From contig OX638372.1 of NCBI GenBank assembly GCA_951812925.1, forward strand, positions 51,053,722-51,117,721: a DNA stretch of 64,000 bases, read 5' to 3'. Source of the stretch: Calliopum simillimum (lineage: Eukaryota > Arthropoda > Insecta > Diptera > Lauxaniidae). The notes under the pieces are model-generated. The model had not been told where the DNA came from. It saw nothing but the letters and a program-made list of their open reading frames with translations, and did no database searches. Positions 45,850-58,122 of the stretch are shown in pieces (positions within the stretch are counted from its first letter, which is position 1; each line of letters begins with the position of its first letter). Position numbers and translations under genes: made by a program.

Positions 45850-48650
45850 CTATTTTGTCATGAATAGCGAAGATGCATACGTACTAGATTTCACTCAGAT
45901 TTTTTTAAATTTTTTATAAGATTTCTTATAGAAGTTAAATCATTTATTATAAAAATTGATATGCTGCTGCCTAATGTTCCCTGACATGACACACAAAAAC
46001 ACCTTACTCTGAAGTTTGGATGCATTTTACGGCCCGTTTCTGGTAATTTTTATAAATATTTTTTCGAACTTTTCGTTTAATTTATTACTTATACTAACTT
46101 TTTTAGAACTCACTGAAATTATTGTTGGGTTTTGGGTTACTGAAGTATGTATTTGTTAGGGTCAGGTTTTTTTTTGACACTGATCAAACAAGACAATATA
46201 TCATACTTCAGTGTCAAAATGAAATCAGTGTACAGTGAATATTTGAATCTTGAACTTTTTGGATCAGATACTTCAGTTCAATGTAAAATGTGCAATTAAA
46301 GAAAAAGTGCACTATATTCCAAGATGTCTTGTACAGGTTATTATTTAAAACCAACAAAAATCTAAGTCTTTGTATGGCAAACCACATCGGTTTGTGCGTA
46401 ACCAAGCGATAACTAACACAATCGCCCTTTTCAAGGAAGTGAAAATGTAGGCGAAGTGAATTTGGCTTAACATGTATTTCCTAGTGGGTTCTTGTAAACT
46501 CTCACATTTAGACAGTCTCTCTCGCACACTCTTTCAATATTGTACCGTATGAATGTCGTTTATTCTTTGTCATACTTTCTGCGTATTTGAATGCAAAAGC
46601 TTTTTAGCTGTGCAAGCTTTCTTTTTATTGGAACCACAATACAAATGCAATTGCAATTTATATCTATGTGATCGCATTCGTTCGTCGCTCTATGAACTCA
46701 GGCGGCCTTACTCAATAACAGAGGCAATAACGGAATCAAAATCGCATGATCATTGAAAGTTGGCTTGCATTTTGTTCTGGGATTTTTTTTTTTTAAATTT
46801 TCTTTCTTTATTTTTTTTTTCTTTATTTTTGTAGTTTGTGCTTTATTTGGTTTTATTCAGAAGATACACAAACAAAGAATTGTTTTTCCTTCTACCACAT
46901 TTCTTTTGTTTATTTTTCTTTTGTTGTTGTATAAAAGCGAAAAAAAGCAACAACGACAGAGCACAAGTGAAATTGAAAATAAAAAGCTTCTCACTGTGTT
47001 TCTTCAGCTTCTGCTGCTTCTTCTTCTTGGGTAATATTGTTGTTGTCTTGTTGTCAAAGTTGACTTTTTCTGTCTGAAGAAAAAATCAAAACATTTGTAG
47101 TTCCCCAACGTGAAAGACGCGTTTTTGTTTAAATCAAAGTGTTTTGTTTTTATCTCTTCGGATATATTATTATTGTTATTTATCCCAAATAGATTTTTCG
47201 AAATGTTTCGATAATTTTTTTTGGGAATACATCCTATTGCTTAATATTTATTTTTGGTGAAAATTTTAATTTTTAAAAAAATTACTAAGAAAATAAAGTT
47301 TATTGTGTTTTACCGAATGTTTGAAGAAAAAAAAGTGCTGAAGTGCTGTCGTGTGTTAAAATGACTTTGTGAACAATCAGCTGTTTTGGCAAAACATGAG
47401 TAATGTAAACAAGTTTTTTAATTAAAAAATGTTTAAATTTGGCGAATTTCTTAATTTTGTGATGTTTGTAATGTAAAGGTCGTGGCGAAATTCAAAAGAA
47501 CCGCAGAACTTTGCACTATAAACACGCTGAGAGCGTATTCAATTGTTGTTTATGGCAATGCCTTGGATAGAAAAATAATTTTTTTACCGTTACCACTGCT
47601 TTACGTTGTCAGAAGATTTCAAGAAGAAAGTTTTTGTGATTCATAACAAACCAAAGTTTTTGACCTTAGTGCTCAAACTCTTTTTGTAATTTTTGAGACT
47701 GTGATGAATTTGCTGATATTGCCTAGCTCAGATTAAAACAAAATCGCCTAAATTTTGAACTATCCTAACTTTAAAGTGGAAAACCACGAAATCTCACTGT
47801 TTTTGAAGTTACAATATAACAGACATGGTCATTTCTAGTCATAAAACCTGTTACATTATTAGGGAGCTGGTAACTGAAAAAATTATATGATAATATCGTC
47901 AGACAGACTGCAGTTTTTGTAAAGATTGGAATAAATCAATCAATTTAAGTCATGTCTGCCAATTATATTTAGCTGATTTTTAAAATGGCGGCTCTCCAGA
48001 GTTGACATAAAAAAATTATGTGATTTCATTGTCAGGCAGACTAATTTTTTTGTGAGGATAACATCATAAATAGTTATAAAAATCTATATTTGCCTTTCCG
48101 CTATTGCTGCAAAAAATAATAAAATCACAATATTAAGTCATTTCATTGCGTCTGTCGTTAAGCATAATAACTCTCTTGAATTTCTTAAGCATGAATGTAA
48201 AACGCTTTGCGTTCTAATTTCTTAAGACATAGGCTGGAGTATGCTCTGCTATGGAAATGCGAGCTAGACATAGTTTGAATATGGTTATCTTCTAAACTAT
48301 AAGTCGCCTGAAAAAGTAAGTGTGAACGAGATATTTGCAAATAATTGTTTTTTGTGAACTTTGACCTCGAGTATTTTGGCATGGGAACGCGACAAGAACC
48401 ACACGTAAAATCGGTTTTCTGTAGTTTTTAGCGAAAATCAGAGGCTTTAATTGCTTGTACTCTTGTTTTTATCATTTTGGAGACCCTATGGAATAAAACG
48501 CAATAAATAATAATGATAACAAATTATAGAACAGCGTTCTGGACGTCTGCCGTCTCGAAATTTTTTTTTTTTTGTTAGGAGTAACTGTAACGCAATATAG
48601 CAATGGCAGACACGATGTTATGAAATATGGTAGCATTTTTTTTACAATTT
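45850..48650. other. Intergenic or intronic; possible TATA promoter at 46930
   Basis: No supported gene. TATAAAAG at 46930-46937 is followed by AACAACGACAGAGCACAAGT, typical of a fly 5' leader, but no coding exon follows. The ORFs at 46753-47077 are T-rich low-complexity. 47880-48045 contains two diverged copies of ATTATATGATAATATCGTCA / GACAGACT-like sequence. A22 lies at 48663-48684. Confidence 0.35.
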
Positions 48651-48837
48651 AAAAGTCTGATTAAAAAAAAAAAAAAAAAAAAAATCCGCGTGATATCAGT
48701 TAACCACTTACATTTTCTTAATCACAAGGATGGATAAAACATAATATCTAGGTACAAACGAAAATTTAATCACATACCGAAATTGCCGCCAGCTCCCAAA
48801 ATAACATGAAAATCAAACTATAAAACACCATAAATAT

Positions 48838-49740
48838 GTTTTCTGTGACATTTTCATTTAACAAGATTTCTATCGCACGATTATTTCAAATTTGTAAAAT
48901 GTTCTCACTTTTTTATAATTCTTAGTTAAACTTGACATAGTTAGCTCAATATTGATCACCATAAATTTTAATCTGTGTTTTTAATAAGATTTCTGTTATT
49001 TTCACTGCATGCAAGCTTTTAATCTCATGAAATTTTTTTTATCTCATGCGATTTTTTATCTCATGCAATTTTTTATCTCATGAGATTTTTATCTCATGAG
49101 ATTTTTATCTCATGAAATTTTATCTCATGCGATTTTTTCGAATTTCTTTTATGAAGACACAAAATATCATGCTTCTTAATAATAAAAAAATAAAAAGTGA
49201 CATGAGTCGTCCAAATGTAAAAGCAGTTAAAAAACTAACAATTTGTTTTTGGGATATTGGTATTTTTGTTAGTATTTTGTTACGTATGTTTTCTGTGAAA
49301 TTTTCATTTGACAAGGATAATATCGCACGATTTTTTAAAAATTGGTAAAATTTTTCGATTTTTTTATAATCTTTAGTTAAACTCGACATATTTAGCTAGC
49401 TATTGATCACCATAAATTTTATCCCGGGCTTTTAATAAGATTTATGTTATTTTCACTGCATGCGATTTTTTATCGCATATAAGTTTTTCTCTCATGCGAT
49501 TTTTTGTTGCATAACTTTTTTATCTCATGCGATTTTTTACCGCATGCAATTTTATCTCATGCGATTTTTTTTTAGTTTCTTAAAATTTTTTTTTATGAAG
49601 GCATAAAATATCATGCTTCTTAATAATAAATAATATAAAACAAATGCGCCGTTCAAATGCAAAAGCAGTTAAAAGACTAAAAAATTGTTTTTGGGATATT
49701 GGTATTTTGGATAGCTAGGAAGCTTACGAATCCAAAAAAT
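48838..49740 (+). repeat. 450-bp segmental tandem duplication with ATCTCATGCGATTTTT minisatellites
   Basis: GTTTTCTGTGACATTTTCAT at 48838 recurs at 49288 (period 450), as do TATTGATCACCATAAATTTT, AATATCATGCTTCTTAATAA and TTGTTTTTGGGATATTGGTA. Each copy includes a minisatellite (49022-49139 and about 49456-49571) of 16-17-bp units ATCTCATGMGATTTTTT. In the first there are seven units in a row, each containing a CTCATGAG or GCATG palindromic core. The overlapping ORFs on both strands are artefacts. Confidence 0.85.
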
Positions 49741-49749
49741 CAATTTGTT

Positions 49750-50380
49750 TTTAACTGCTTCTGAATTCTAAATTGCACAAAATTTAAATAACACCGTGAA
49801 ACAGGAAATTGTATTCTTGATCTCGGTAACTGTTTTTGGTATATTTGCGGTCGCTAAATCATTATTTTTATGATATATGTTCTATGATACCCAACTTAGG
49901 TATCAAATATTTCAAATGCTTGAAATGTCAACGACTGGAAAAATATCCCCAAGCTTAATTTGTTCTAAAAAATTTATGCCATTCCCGAGCGTTCCCAATT
50001 TAAACTTTGTACAATGATGACGAATAAATTAAAAAATGTTGGAATAAAAACAAAACAAAAAAAAAAACTTTCACAACAAACATGCCAGAAATTACGAAAT
50101 TATACAATGACATCAAAGTTTAACTTTAATGAAAAAGTGACACAAATAACAAAACCAAAAACGAAACAAAACAAGAAAAGAAATGTGCAAGAGAATTGAA
50201 AAAAAAAAAAAATTAACTTTTCTTATTTTGTTTTGAGTTTTCGTTTCATTTGTTAAAACAAAAAATTTCAAACCCCACTAGGAATTTGCTTTTTATTCAA
50301 ATACAAATAAACTAAAACGTGAGCACAAAGTCACAGGAGTAAAATAAAATAAATTTAAAAAAAAACTTTTCTTCAAATTA
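49750..50380. other. Non-coding, repeat tail then A-rich sequence
   Basis: 49800-49870 carries ATCTCGGTAACTGTTTTTGG and TATATTTGCGGTCGCT, as at 52535-52570. 50010-50230 is very A-rich. No gene was seen. Confidence 0.45.
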
Positions 50381-50446
50381 CATACCTATACACTGAAAAA
50401 TTGTGCGGAAACTTATATTAAAGAAAAGTAGTGTTTTGAAAATAAT

Positions 50447-50471
50447 CAACAACAACAACAACAACAACAAC
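50447..50471 (+). repeat. (CAA)n microsatellite in probable 5' leader
   Basis: Eight CAA units precede an ATG at 50479 whose frame (97 codons, to TAG 50770-50772) is basic and Asn/Lys/Ala-rich. The main ATG at 50977 is in the same frame beyond stops, so this could be an upstream ORF in the leader of the Q-rich exon. Confidence 0.45.
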
Positions 50472-50976
50472 GTGGAATATGTACAAATTGCAACCAAAAC
50501 GAAATTTTCAACAATTCCGCGGCAATTTAAAAAAATTTACAAAAAAACTTTTGATTAATAATAATAAAATTATACACAGCAAAAAAATAATTGCTGATAA
50601 ATTTGCTAGCAGATATAACAACGAGCATAAAGCGACAATTGCAGCTGTAGCAGCGGCAACATTGGCAACATTCTCCAAATATCAGCAATACGCGCAGATT
50701 CACACTTTAATGCTGAAACGTGCGCAACGATCGAACAAAAGTGATCTCAGGAATTTTATCGACTACACATAGCGACAACGAACTGCGAGAGTCCACTTAT
50801 CAAAAAATAAAAAAAAAAATTTTCAATTTTGCCAACAACAAAAACAAAAAACTTCCGTCAATCGAAAGATTTAGAATTCCATTTGTGCAGCAAATTGCTA
50901 GAGACCAATTTGGAATTGAAATTTGAATACCAACAACAACAATAATTAAATCTATAAGAATATATACAACAAAAAT

Positions 50977-51565
50977 ATGAATATCAACAGTCCAGTATTT
51001 ATACCGCTGCAATTAACAACGCAACAGCAGCAACAGTCAACTGTTGCTCTTACAACAACGAACGACAAAAGCCCCTTGATGGGTTCTTCAACTGCAATAG
51101 CTAAAACGCCTAATTTTGCACCATGGCAACAACAGCAACAGCAACAACAATTACTTTTGCAATCAAATATTAGCAATTACAATTATTATCAACAGCAACG
51201 ACAACAGCAATTTTTTTATCATCAACAGCAACAACGACATTTTTATAACCCCAATTTACAATATGGCCAATGGTCTAATATGACACAGCAACAGCAGAAA
51301 AAAATACTACAACAGCAGCAACAACAACAACAACAGCAAAAAACAAGCAACAATAAGAAACTACAACAGCAACATCATCATCATCAACAGCAGCAAAGAA
51401 ATAAAATTGTAAAACCTTCAAAAATGTTAACATCTTCAACAACAGCAACGAAACTTAAGGTACTCGTAACCTTGCCACCAGCTGAATTAAAACTGGAGGC
51501 GGTAGCAGCAACGGCATCAACGACAACGACAACAGAAACAGAAAAAACCATAGCAACAATGAAAG
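50977..51565 (+). CDS. Candidate first coding exon with polyglutamine tracts
   Basis: From ATG 50977 (context AAAT-ATG) the frame encodes 196 codons plus one base and reaches a perfect donor AAAG|GTAAGT (GT at 51566), phase 1. Composition: MNINSPVFIPLQLTT, several CAG/CAA tracts (QQQQ; WQQQQQQQQLLL; a run of about ten Q near residue 115), HHHHQQQQ, and a Thr-rich tail (ASTTTTTETEKT). Such opa-type Q/H tracts are typical of fly transcription factors and RNA-binding or neuronal regulators, but no domain is visible and the gene is not identified. The encoded part looks disordered. The rest of the gene would lie to the right; I found no matching acceptor with a clear coding continuation. Confidence 0.55.
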
Positions 51566-51569
51566 GTAA

Positions 51570-52700
51570 GTTATGTTGGCAGTACATACCATGTATAATT
51601 TGTTATATTTTAACATAGATATTAAGTAATTGCTTTGGTTTATTTTGTTTTTTTTTTTAATTTTTTTGTTATGTACTTGTGTCTTTTAATACATAGATAC
51701 AAACTAATTTTACAATAATATGTGTCTTCCACAAATGATTTAGCATTGGTTGCATATTGCACACTTAGAACTTCGTGGATCTCGTATGACTACTTTTATT
51801 TAAATTGATCTTGTCTTCGTAATGGAGGCGCAGATTTAGTTCTCTTTTGAGGCCTAACGGTCATAAGCTCACGATCCACTGTTGGGTTTTCTTTTATTTT
51901 GAGTATTTGTTGCAGGGATTGTTTTTTTAATATTTTATATTATGAAATTCATTCTGCATGATATCTTATGGTGTTTATGTAGGAGGAGCCTTTTGTCGCA
52001 TGAGATTTTTTTAAAGGCTTGATGAAAAATACAATTATAATTCACAATAAATAATTTTTCTGTGACATTTTCATTGCATACGATTTTTTATCGCATAAAA
52101 TTACTATCTCATATGATTTTCATTGCATGACATTTTTATCGAAATTTTATCTCATGAGATTTTTTTCCGAATACTGTCTAAGTATCTTGTCTTGCAGACA
52201 GATTTTTTAATTTTTATATTATATTTATTCTGGTATTTACGTAGGAAGGGCCTTATATCGGATAAGATTTTTTTAAAGGCTTGATGAAAATTATAATTCA
52301 CCACAAATAATTTTTTTTATCGCATAAAATTTTTATCTTATGTGATTTTCATTGCATGACATTTTTATCGAAATTTTATCTCATGAGATTTTTTTCAGAA
52401 TTTCGTTTAAATGTCTTGATAAATATATGAAGACATAAAATATCATGCTCCCAATGAATTTTTATTTGCAAATGTAAAAAAATAAATTCTGTATCATTTA
52501 AATAACAGTGTGCAACAAAAAATTTTGTACGAGATCTCGATAACTCTTTTTGGTATATTTGCGATCGCTGAATCCGAATCTGGCTACCGGTTTTCTCTAT
52601 CGTTTACAGGATGCGAGTTATCCTTGCTCTTTTTTTTGAACTTGACACAATTCGCTAACTATTGATCACAATTAATCTTTCGTTGAGTTTTTAACATTTC
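51570..52700. other. Probable intron with repeat fragments
   Basis: 52045-52165 and 52250-52395 are diverged copies of the ATCTCATGAGATTTTT minisatellite segment (TTGCATGACATTTTTATCGA, AAATTTTATCTCATGAGATT twice). 52430-52640 repeats the 49790-49870 piece, extended by CGCTGAATCCGAATCTGGCT and GAGTTATCCTTGCTC. No exon was seen. Confidence 0.6.
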
Positions 52701-52789
52701 TGTTATCTTCTCTTCTTATAGGAGCTAAAATTGTATGTTTTTTCGTTTTTTTGTTTTTTTGTTTGTACTTATTTCTGTGCCAATATTTT

Positions 52790-53985
52790 TTCTCGAAAAC
52801 GGCTGCAGCGACTTCAATGAAACTTGGAATAGTGTTAGATATTAGCAAACAATGAAGAATGAGCTAGGTTTGAACTTTGTAAATGCTCACCAGAGGGCGT
52901 GGCACTGCACTAAATTTTAAATTTGATTTAGTCATAACTCACAAACCATACAAGTTATTTGGACGAAATTCGGTGAGCGGCTACGGCTTAATATTGCCTT
53001 GTAAGAGACAAAAAGTAAACGGGATCGAAGAAGTGCCACGCACACTTTTCAGCCCTTAAAAATTTTGATTCAATGTTACTCGAAAACGACTCCTACAATT
53101 TTTATGAAAATTTACGAGATCTGAAAACAAGGATTTATATGTGATACGCCGTTATATTGGGAAAACTCGTTGAAGGGCGTGGCACCGCCCACAAAAATAT
53201 AAAACGGTATAAAAAGAAAACTAATAAAGCAAACATTCTGAAATTAACTGTGAGGAGCCTAATTGCAATAGGCCATCTCTGATTTGAAAATGGGCGAAAT
53301 GTCGCCATTGCGCGTGGAACCTCCCATACAAGCAAAATACGTTAAATGCTATTTCTCGCAAATGTTACAAGATATTTTAATGAAATTTTGTATGTAGGTA
53401 CTACTTATCAATGCCTTGTAATAACCGAAAAGTGGGAGGTATCTAAGAAGTGCCGCGCCACTTTTTTAACCATTGAAAATTTTAATTCAATATTACTCGA
53501 AAACGAATTCAACAATTTTAATGAGAATTTAAAATATTTTCCCCTGAAAATAAGTATTAATATGTGATATGCCGTTGGAGGGCGTGGCACCGCCCACAAA
53601 AATTTAATACGCTATAAAAAGAAAACTACTAAAGCAATCTTTCTGAATTAAACTGTAGGTAATCTTCTTTTTATGAGGCACCTACGAGCTGAAAGTGGGT
53701 AAAATATCGCAGGTGGGCGTGGAACCTCCCATACAAGTAAAACAAATTAAATGCTATTTAACGCAAATGGTACAACATATTTTGATGAAATTTGGTATGC
53801 GGATCTGGATCACGAGTATCTAAAGCATAACGAAAAGTGGGCTTTGTTCAATAATTGCCACGCCCACTTTTTTCCAAAATAAAAATTTTAGTTAATAACT
53901 CATGCACAAAAAAAAATGAGAATGAACTTTCCGGGGCATGATGATACGATATTTCAGCCCCCATACAAGAGACGAAATATTTTGG
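52790..53985 (+). repeat. GGGCGTGGCACCGCCCAC tandem repeat, period about 405 bp
   Basis: GGGCGTGGCACCGCCCACAA begins at 53175 and 53580. In between, both units share TACTCGAAAACGA, GCGTGGAACCTCCCATACAA and AAAGTGGG followed by AAGTGCCNCGCCNACTTTTT. A shorter first unit starts near 52790, with GGGCGTGGCACTGCAC at 52901. The several ORFs on both strands are repeat artefacts. Confidence 0.8.
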
Positions 53986-54239
53986 GTGCGTGGCGTATCC
54001 CATTTATTTATTTTAAGTCGTTCTATTTCTCTTAAAAAATTTGGAGTTCTTGATATTTTTCTATACCATTCGATATTTTCCGAGTTTTTCTTATTATTTT
54101 TCTCATCGGTTAATTTATCATTTTGAAAGCATTGGAGGTGAAAAGGTTCGAGTTTCATAACAAAAAATAGCTATGAATAAAAACATCGACTAAAATTATA
54201 AGATCAGATTGTTGACCGAGCAGGGATCGGTTTCCAGGT

Positions 54240-54360
54240 ACTTTACATTGCATGAGATTTTTTTCTATCACATACGATTTTTATCTCATGCGATTTTCAT
54301 TGTATGATATATTTATCTCATAATATTTTTGTCGGATGAAATTTTATCTCATGAGATTTT
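54240..54360 (+). repeat. ATCTCATGAGATTTTT minisatellite copy
   Basis: Units TTGCATGAGATTTTTTTCTA, CATACGATTTTTATCTCATG, CGATTTTCATTGTATGATAT and ATTTTATCTCATGAGATTTT belong to the same family as 49022-49139. It directly abuts the MITE at 54390. Confidence 0.75.
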
Positions 54361-54389
54361 TTCCGAATTTTTGTCCAAATGTCTTTATA

Positions 54390-55282
54390 CAGGGTAAATT
54401 GCATAAGGGGGTTCTAAAATGTCTAAAATGTTATAGGGTTAAAACTGAATTTCTGACTTGTTTAAGAAAAAAAATTTTCTTGGATCTCCCTAACGTTTCA
54501 GAGAAAACATTTTTATGGCGAAGTTTTAGCTAATTGTTAGAACTTTAAGATTGTGTATATGGTTCATAAAGTTTAAAAGGATTTTGCAAAGTTCTGGACT
54601 TTTAAATTTAATATTTTAATTTTTTTTCCCCCATTTTTTGGATTTGGCGGTTATTTTAGTATGAAAAAGGTCATATTAACATACCTTTCTATAATCTTTT
54701 TTGAAATTCTCATTAAATTTCCTTTAAGCCGATGGTACATTTATTATACCAATTTTTTAATGTGAGGTCGGAAAAAAATATTTTTCTATGTAACACACGG
54801 GTTACTCGCATGCGTTGCTCTGCATGTGATGTGCACGCTACTCGTGCTGCTCTTTATCTACTGCATCCTTCAAACGGAAAAGTATTTTTTTCTGACCTCA
54901 ATCAAAAAAATTGGTATGAAAAATGTATTATCGGATTAAAGAAAATTTAACGGGAATTCAAAAAAATTTATAAAAGGGTATAAAAGGGTCAAAAAAAGGG
55001 GAACAAAATAAAATATCAACTTTAAAGGTCCAGAACTTTGCAAAATTCTTTTAAACCCTATAAATCATGTACACGATCTGAAAGCTCTTACAATTGGCTA
55101 AAACTTCGCCATAGAAATGTGATCAAAGAAAATTTTTTTTCTGAAACAAGTCAGAAAATCAGTTTTAACCCTATAACTCCTCAGGGATACATTTTAGACC
55201 CCCCTCCAGGTGCAATTTTTTGTTAGTGTAGGCCTCCACTTTCAGCTTCCAGAAGCTTCTTAACCTTGTGCAATACACCCTG
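54390..55282. mobile_element. Second copy of the CAGGGTG MITE with TA duplication
   Basis: The left end CAGGGTAAATTGCATAAGG (54390) pairs with the right end CCTTGTGCAATACACCCTG (to 55282). Both flanks are TA (54388-54389 and 55283-55284). The interior matches 40194-41033: GAGGTCGGAAAAAAATATTT, CTATGTAACACACGGGTTAC, TCGCATGCGTTGC, then TTCAAACGGA and TATTTTTTTCTGACCTCA. It is about 890 bp and non-coding; the ORFs are artefacts. The TA target supports the Tc1/mariner superfamily. Confidence 0.88.
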
Positions 55283-55289
55283 TATGTAT

Positions 55290-57630
55290 ATGAAGATCTC
55301 GATTTTATAAAAAAAATATTTGCGTACGCTGCAACTGAATCTGGTAACCGGTTTTCTCTATCAGGTCTGGGATGTGAGCTATCCTTGCTCTAGAGTGCAC
55401 TCCAAGCTTTACAAATTAAATAAAAACTTTTTGAGATATCATCCACACAAATAAATGTATCGCAAATTATATAAAGGACTAAAATAAATTTGTATGGAGT
55501 TCAGTTACTTTTACTTCAATTGATGATACGTTTTCTAAAGTGATCCACACTACCCCAAAAAATGTATCATGATCGCATTCAAAATTTTTTCTCTTAATTT
55601 GTTGCACTGTGTAATTATATAAATCTCAGTTAACATTTGAATCATCCAATACGTTTTTATGAGACTTACGTTACATGACTTTTACTGCAGAAGATTTCTT
55701 TGTCATGATATTTTGATTTCATGTTTTTCGAATGAGATTATTTTATTACATGAAATATTTCTCGAATTTCCTATGATTCTCTATAAAACTTTTGATAAAA
55801 TTACTACTGTTGTCTATCAGAAATGAGTTTCTAGACACAAAATTTTAAGCTCAATTTCATGAGTTTTTTATCATAACAAATTTGATGAAGATTTTTATCA
55901 CACTTATAGTTTTTAAAATAGTTTTGCATGGAGTTTGCATAAAACGAGTACTGATCCTTTGTGTACATTATTAAGTTAATAGACTTCTAGAAGAAACTAT
56001 CTTTCTTATTGTATCTTGGATTTAGTTTTTTTTGCGAAATTTTTATGGCGAAACATTTTTTTCTTATATTCTTATATTTTTAGCATATATCAAAAGAAAT
56101 ACATTAGTGTCACCGAACTTTAAATAGATATGTCAATAGCCTTTCAGTGTTTATAAAAATCAGATTGTAAAACATGTGCCATGTGTAATTTACGTGTTAT
56201 TAGGTGAATGTCGTTTTTTCATTTATTTGAAAAAAGTGCCCTTCATATTTCATCATTAGCAATGACCCCTATATCTCATTTAAAGAAGAGGAAAAGCTCT
56301 AGCAAACAGCAAAAACAGCAAATGCGTTAAATTTAGGTTATTGCACTGAAATACCGTTCGAGCGTAAATACACACGAATGTATGTATTAAATTTCGTTTT
56401 TGGCTGCCAATGACCTTGACAAATAAAATGTGCTTTTTGCTTGGGTTCATAAGCCATTCAAATGCGAACTCAAATAATTTAATAAAATCACATGATATTA
56501 TTTCAGGGGCGAATAATGGAATTGTTATGGAGAGGGTTCATTGGAAATTTATTTTTAGCATGCTCTTTTTTTTGTGTGTTAAAATTATATTTATTATAAA
56601 AAGGGCTTTCAATAAGCTACGGATGAAAATGGTTGTCTTAAGCAATGGAAATCTGTTTCTATGATAAACAACTGATCTTTGATTTGAGTGAATAAAAACA
56701 GTAATTTCAAATTAGCGCTGAACAACTAAATTTTCCGCTTTTCCAAGAAGATAGAAATTAATCACAAATAGTTAGAACTAGCGTTGTCATAATAGATCAT
56801 CTTGCCTCAATTAAGCGAAGCCTTCTGTCAAACAAATTACCTTACATTAATCTGAATCACTTGCTATTTGATCCTCCAACAGCGATGTACTCACAATTGT
56901 AAAAGAACAGTCAAACTCAAGTAACCGATTTTGACTGTTCTTGGAAGGCCAACACAGCATCTTGGATTTTTCTTTCTAACTTATATGGCGCAAAATCGCC
57001 AAGGCGGGAAATTTTAAGATTGATTTTTTGACAAAATATATCACAAGCAATTAGCTTATATTGTAGCTTAATTTGTGTTTAACCAACCCTGTAATGGAGC
57101 AAGCACAGAATTCATTACTTTCTGTATTATATTGCTTTTCATCAAAGCTTTCACTCAAAACAAACGTTTTTGAAAAGTTCATGAAAGGTCCAAAAAATAC
57201 TTAATAGTGTTTTTTTTTTTAGCTTAATATTATGGCAAAGAATATACTTATCAAAAAAAAAAAAATAAAAAAAAATTATACAAACAAAGTCCTACTGAAG
57301 TAAAATGCATGATATTTTTAAAAATGCATTTCTTAAGTATGAAATTTGGGATACACAACTGTATTAATGACTTTAATGTTCAAATTTATTGTACATGCAT
57401 AGAACTAAAGCTCTTTAATGTGGCTACGGTATTTTTTAGGAAGTTATCTAAAATTGTAAGGTTTTAAAATGATTTAAGTAACTTTTCCGGAAATGATCAA
57501 TTTATAAAATATAACATATTTTATATAGGAACATGAAATTATTTAATTGCTTTACTTTATTGTACAAAGTATTTTTTCTTGAGATGCATTTGAGCAAAGA
57601 AGCACATAGTTAGTTATTGAAAAACTTTAA
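55290..57630. other. Intergenic or intronic, repeat-poor, no gene seen
   Basis: 55325-55395 has CGCTGCAACTGAATCTGGTA ... GAGCTATCCTTGCTC, a dispersed motif. 55680-55890 contains very diverged TCATG-TTTT units. The rest (to 57630) is AT-rich; ORF 56410-56664 is unsupported. Confidence 0.4.
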
Positions 57631-57632
57631 AC

Positions 57633-57872
57633 CGTCAATCCGGGAACGACATCGTCATTTCGGGAACGTTTCATCATATCATATAAGCGTTCCCGGAATG
57701 ACCGTTCCCGGAATGACGATTTTAACTAAAAGTGCGCTTTATTCTTACAGTTATAATTTGAGTCGTGGTTTGACATGATAAATGTAATATATTTTAGGTA
57801 GAACATTAACATTGTACCCTTAAAGTTATTTTTTCGTCATTTCAAAAAAATATAGGCGTTCCCAGATTGACG
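57633..57872. mobile_element. 240-bp MITE-like inverted repeat (CGTCAATCCGGGAACG ends)
   Basis: CGTCAATCCGGGAACG (57633-57648) pairs with CGTTCCCAGATTGACG (57857-57872). Additional CGTTCCCGGAATGAC and GTCATTTCGGGAACG copies lie inside (57665-57720), so the terminus is reiterated internally. No target duplication was found. Confidence 0.6.
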
Positions 57873-58122
57873 CCCTATGGATGTACGCTCTATAAATTAC
57901 AATATGAATGAAAATAGTAATTTCTAAATGAAAAATAGCTTATTTGCCAAAAAGCACCCTATTCAATATAATTGACTTTTAGCATATATATTTCAATGTA
58001 CCATTAAAACAAAACAATTATAATGTTTCGTCATATTCATTTACTCAATAAAATTATTACATAGATTCAAGAATCGTCACCAGTACATATAATTTTTCGC
58101 AACAATTGAAAAAATTTCTTGA

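Noticed and set aside
46753..47077. Two overlapping hydrophobic ORFs as membrane proteins
   Set aside because: They come from poly-T/TTC low-complexity DNA and are Phe/Leu runs without conserved features.
49022..49571. CRISPR-like array of ATCTCATGCGATTTTT repeats
   Set aside because: Units are contiguous without unique spacers, and the host DNA is eukaryotic; it is a minisatellite.
51384..51587. Minus-strand ORF opposite the Q-rich exon
   Set aside because: It is the complement of CAA/ACA-rich coding sequence, giving Val/Cys-rich nonsense.
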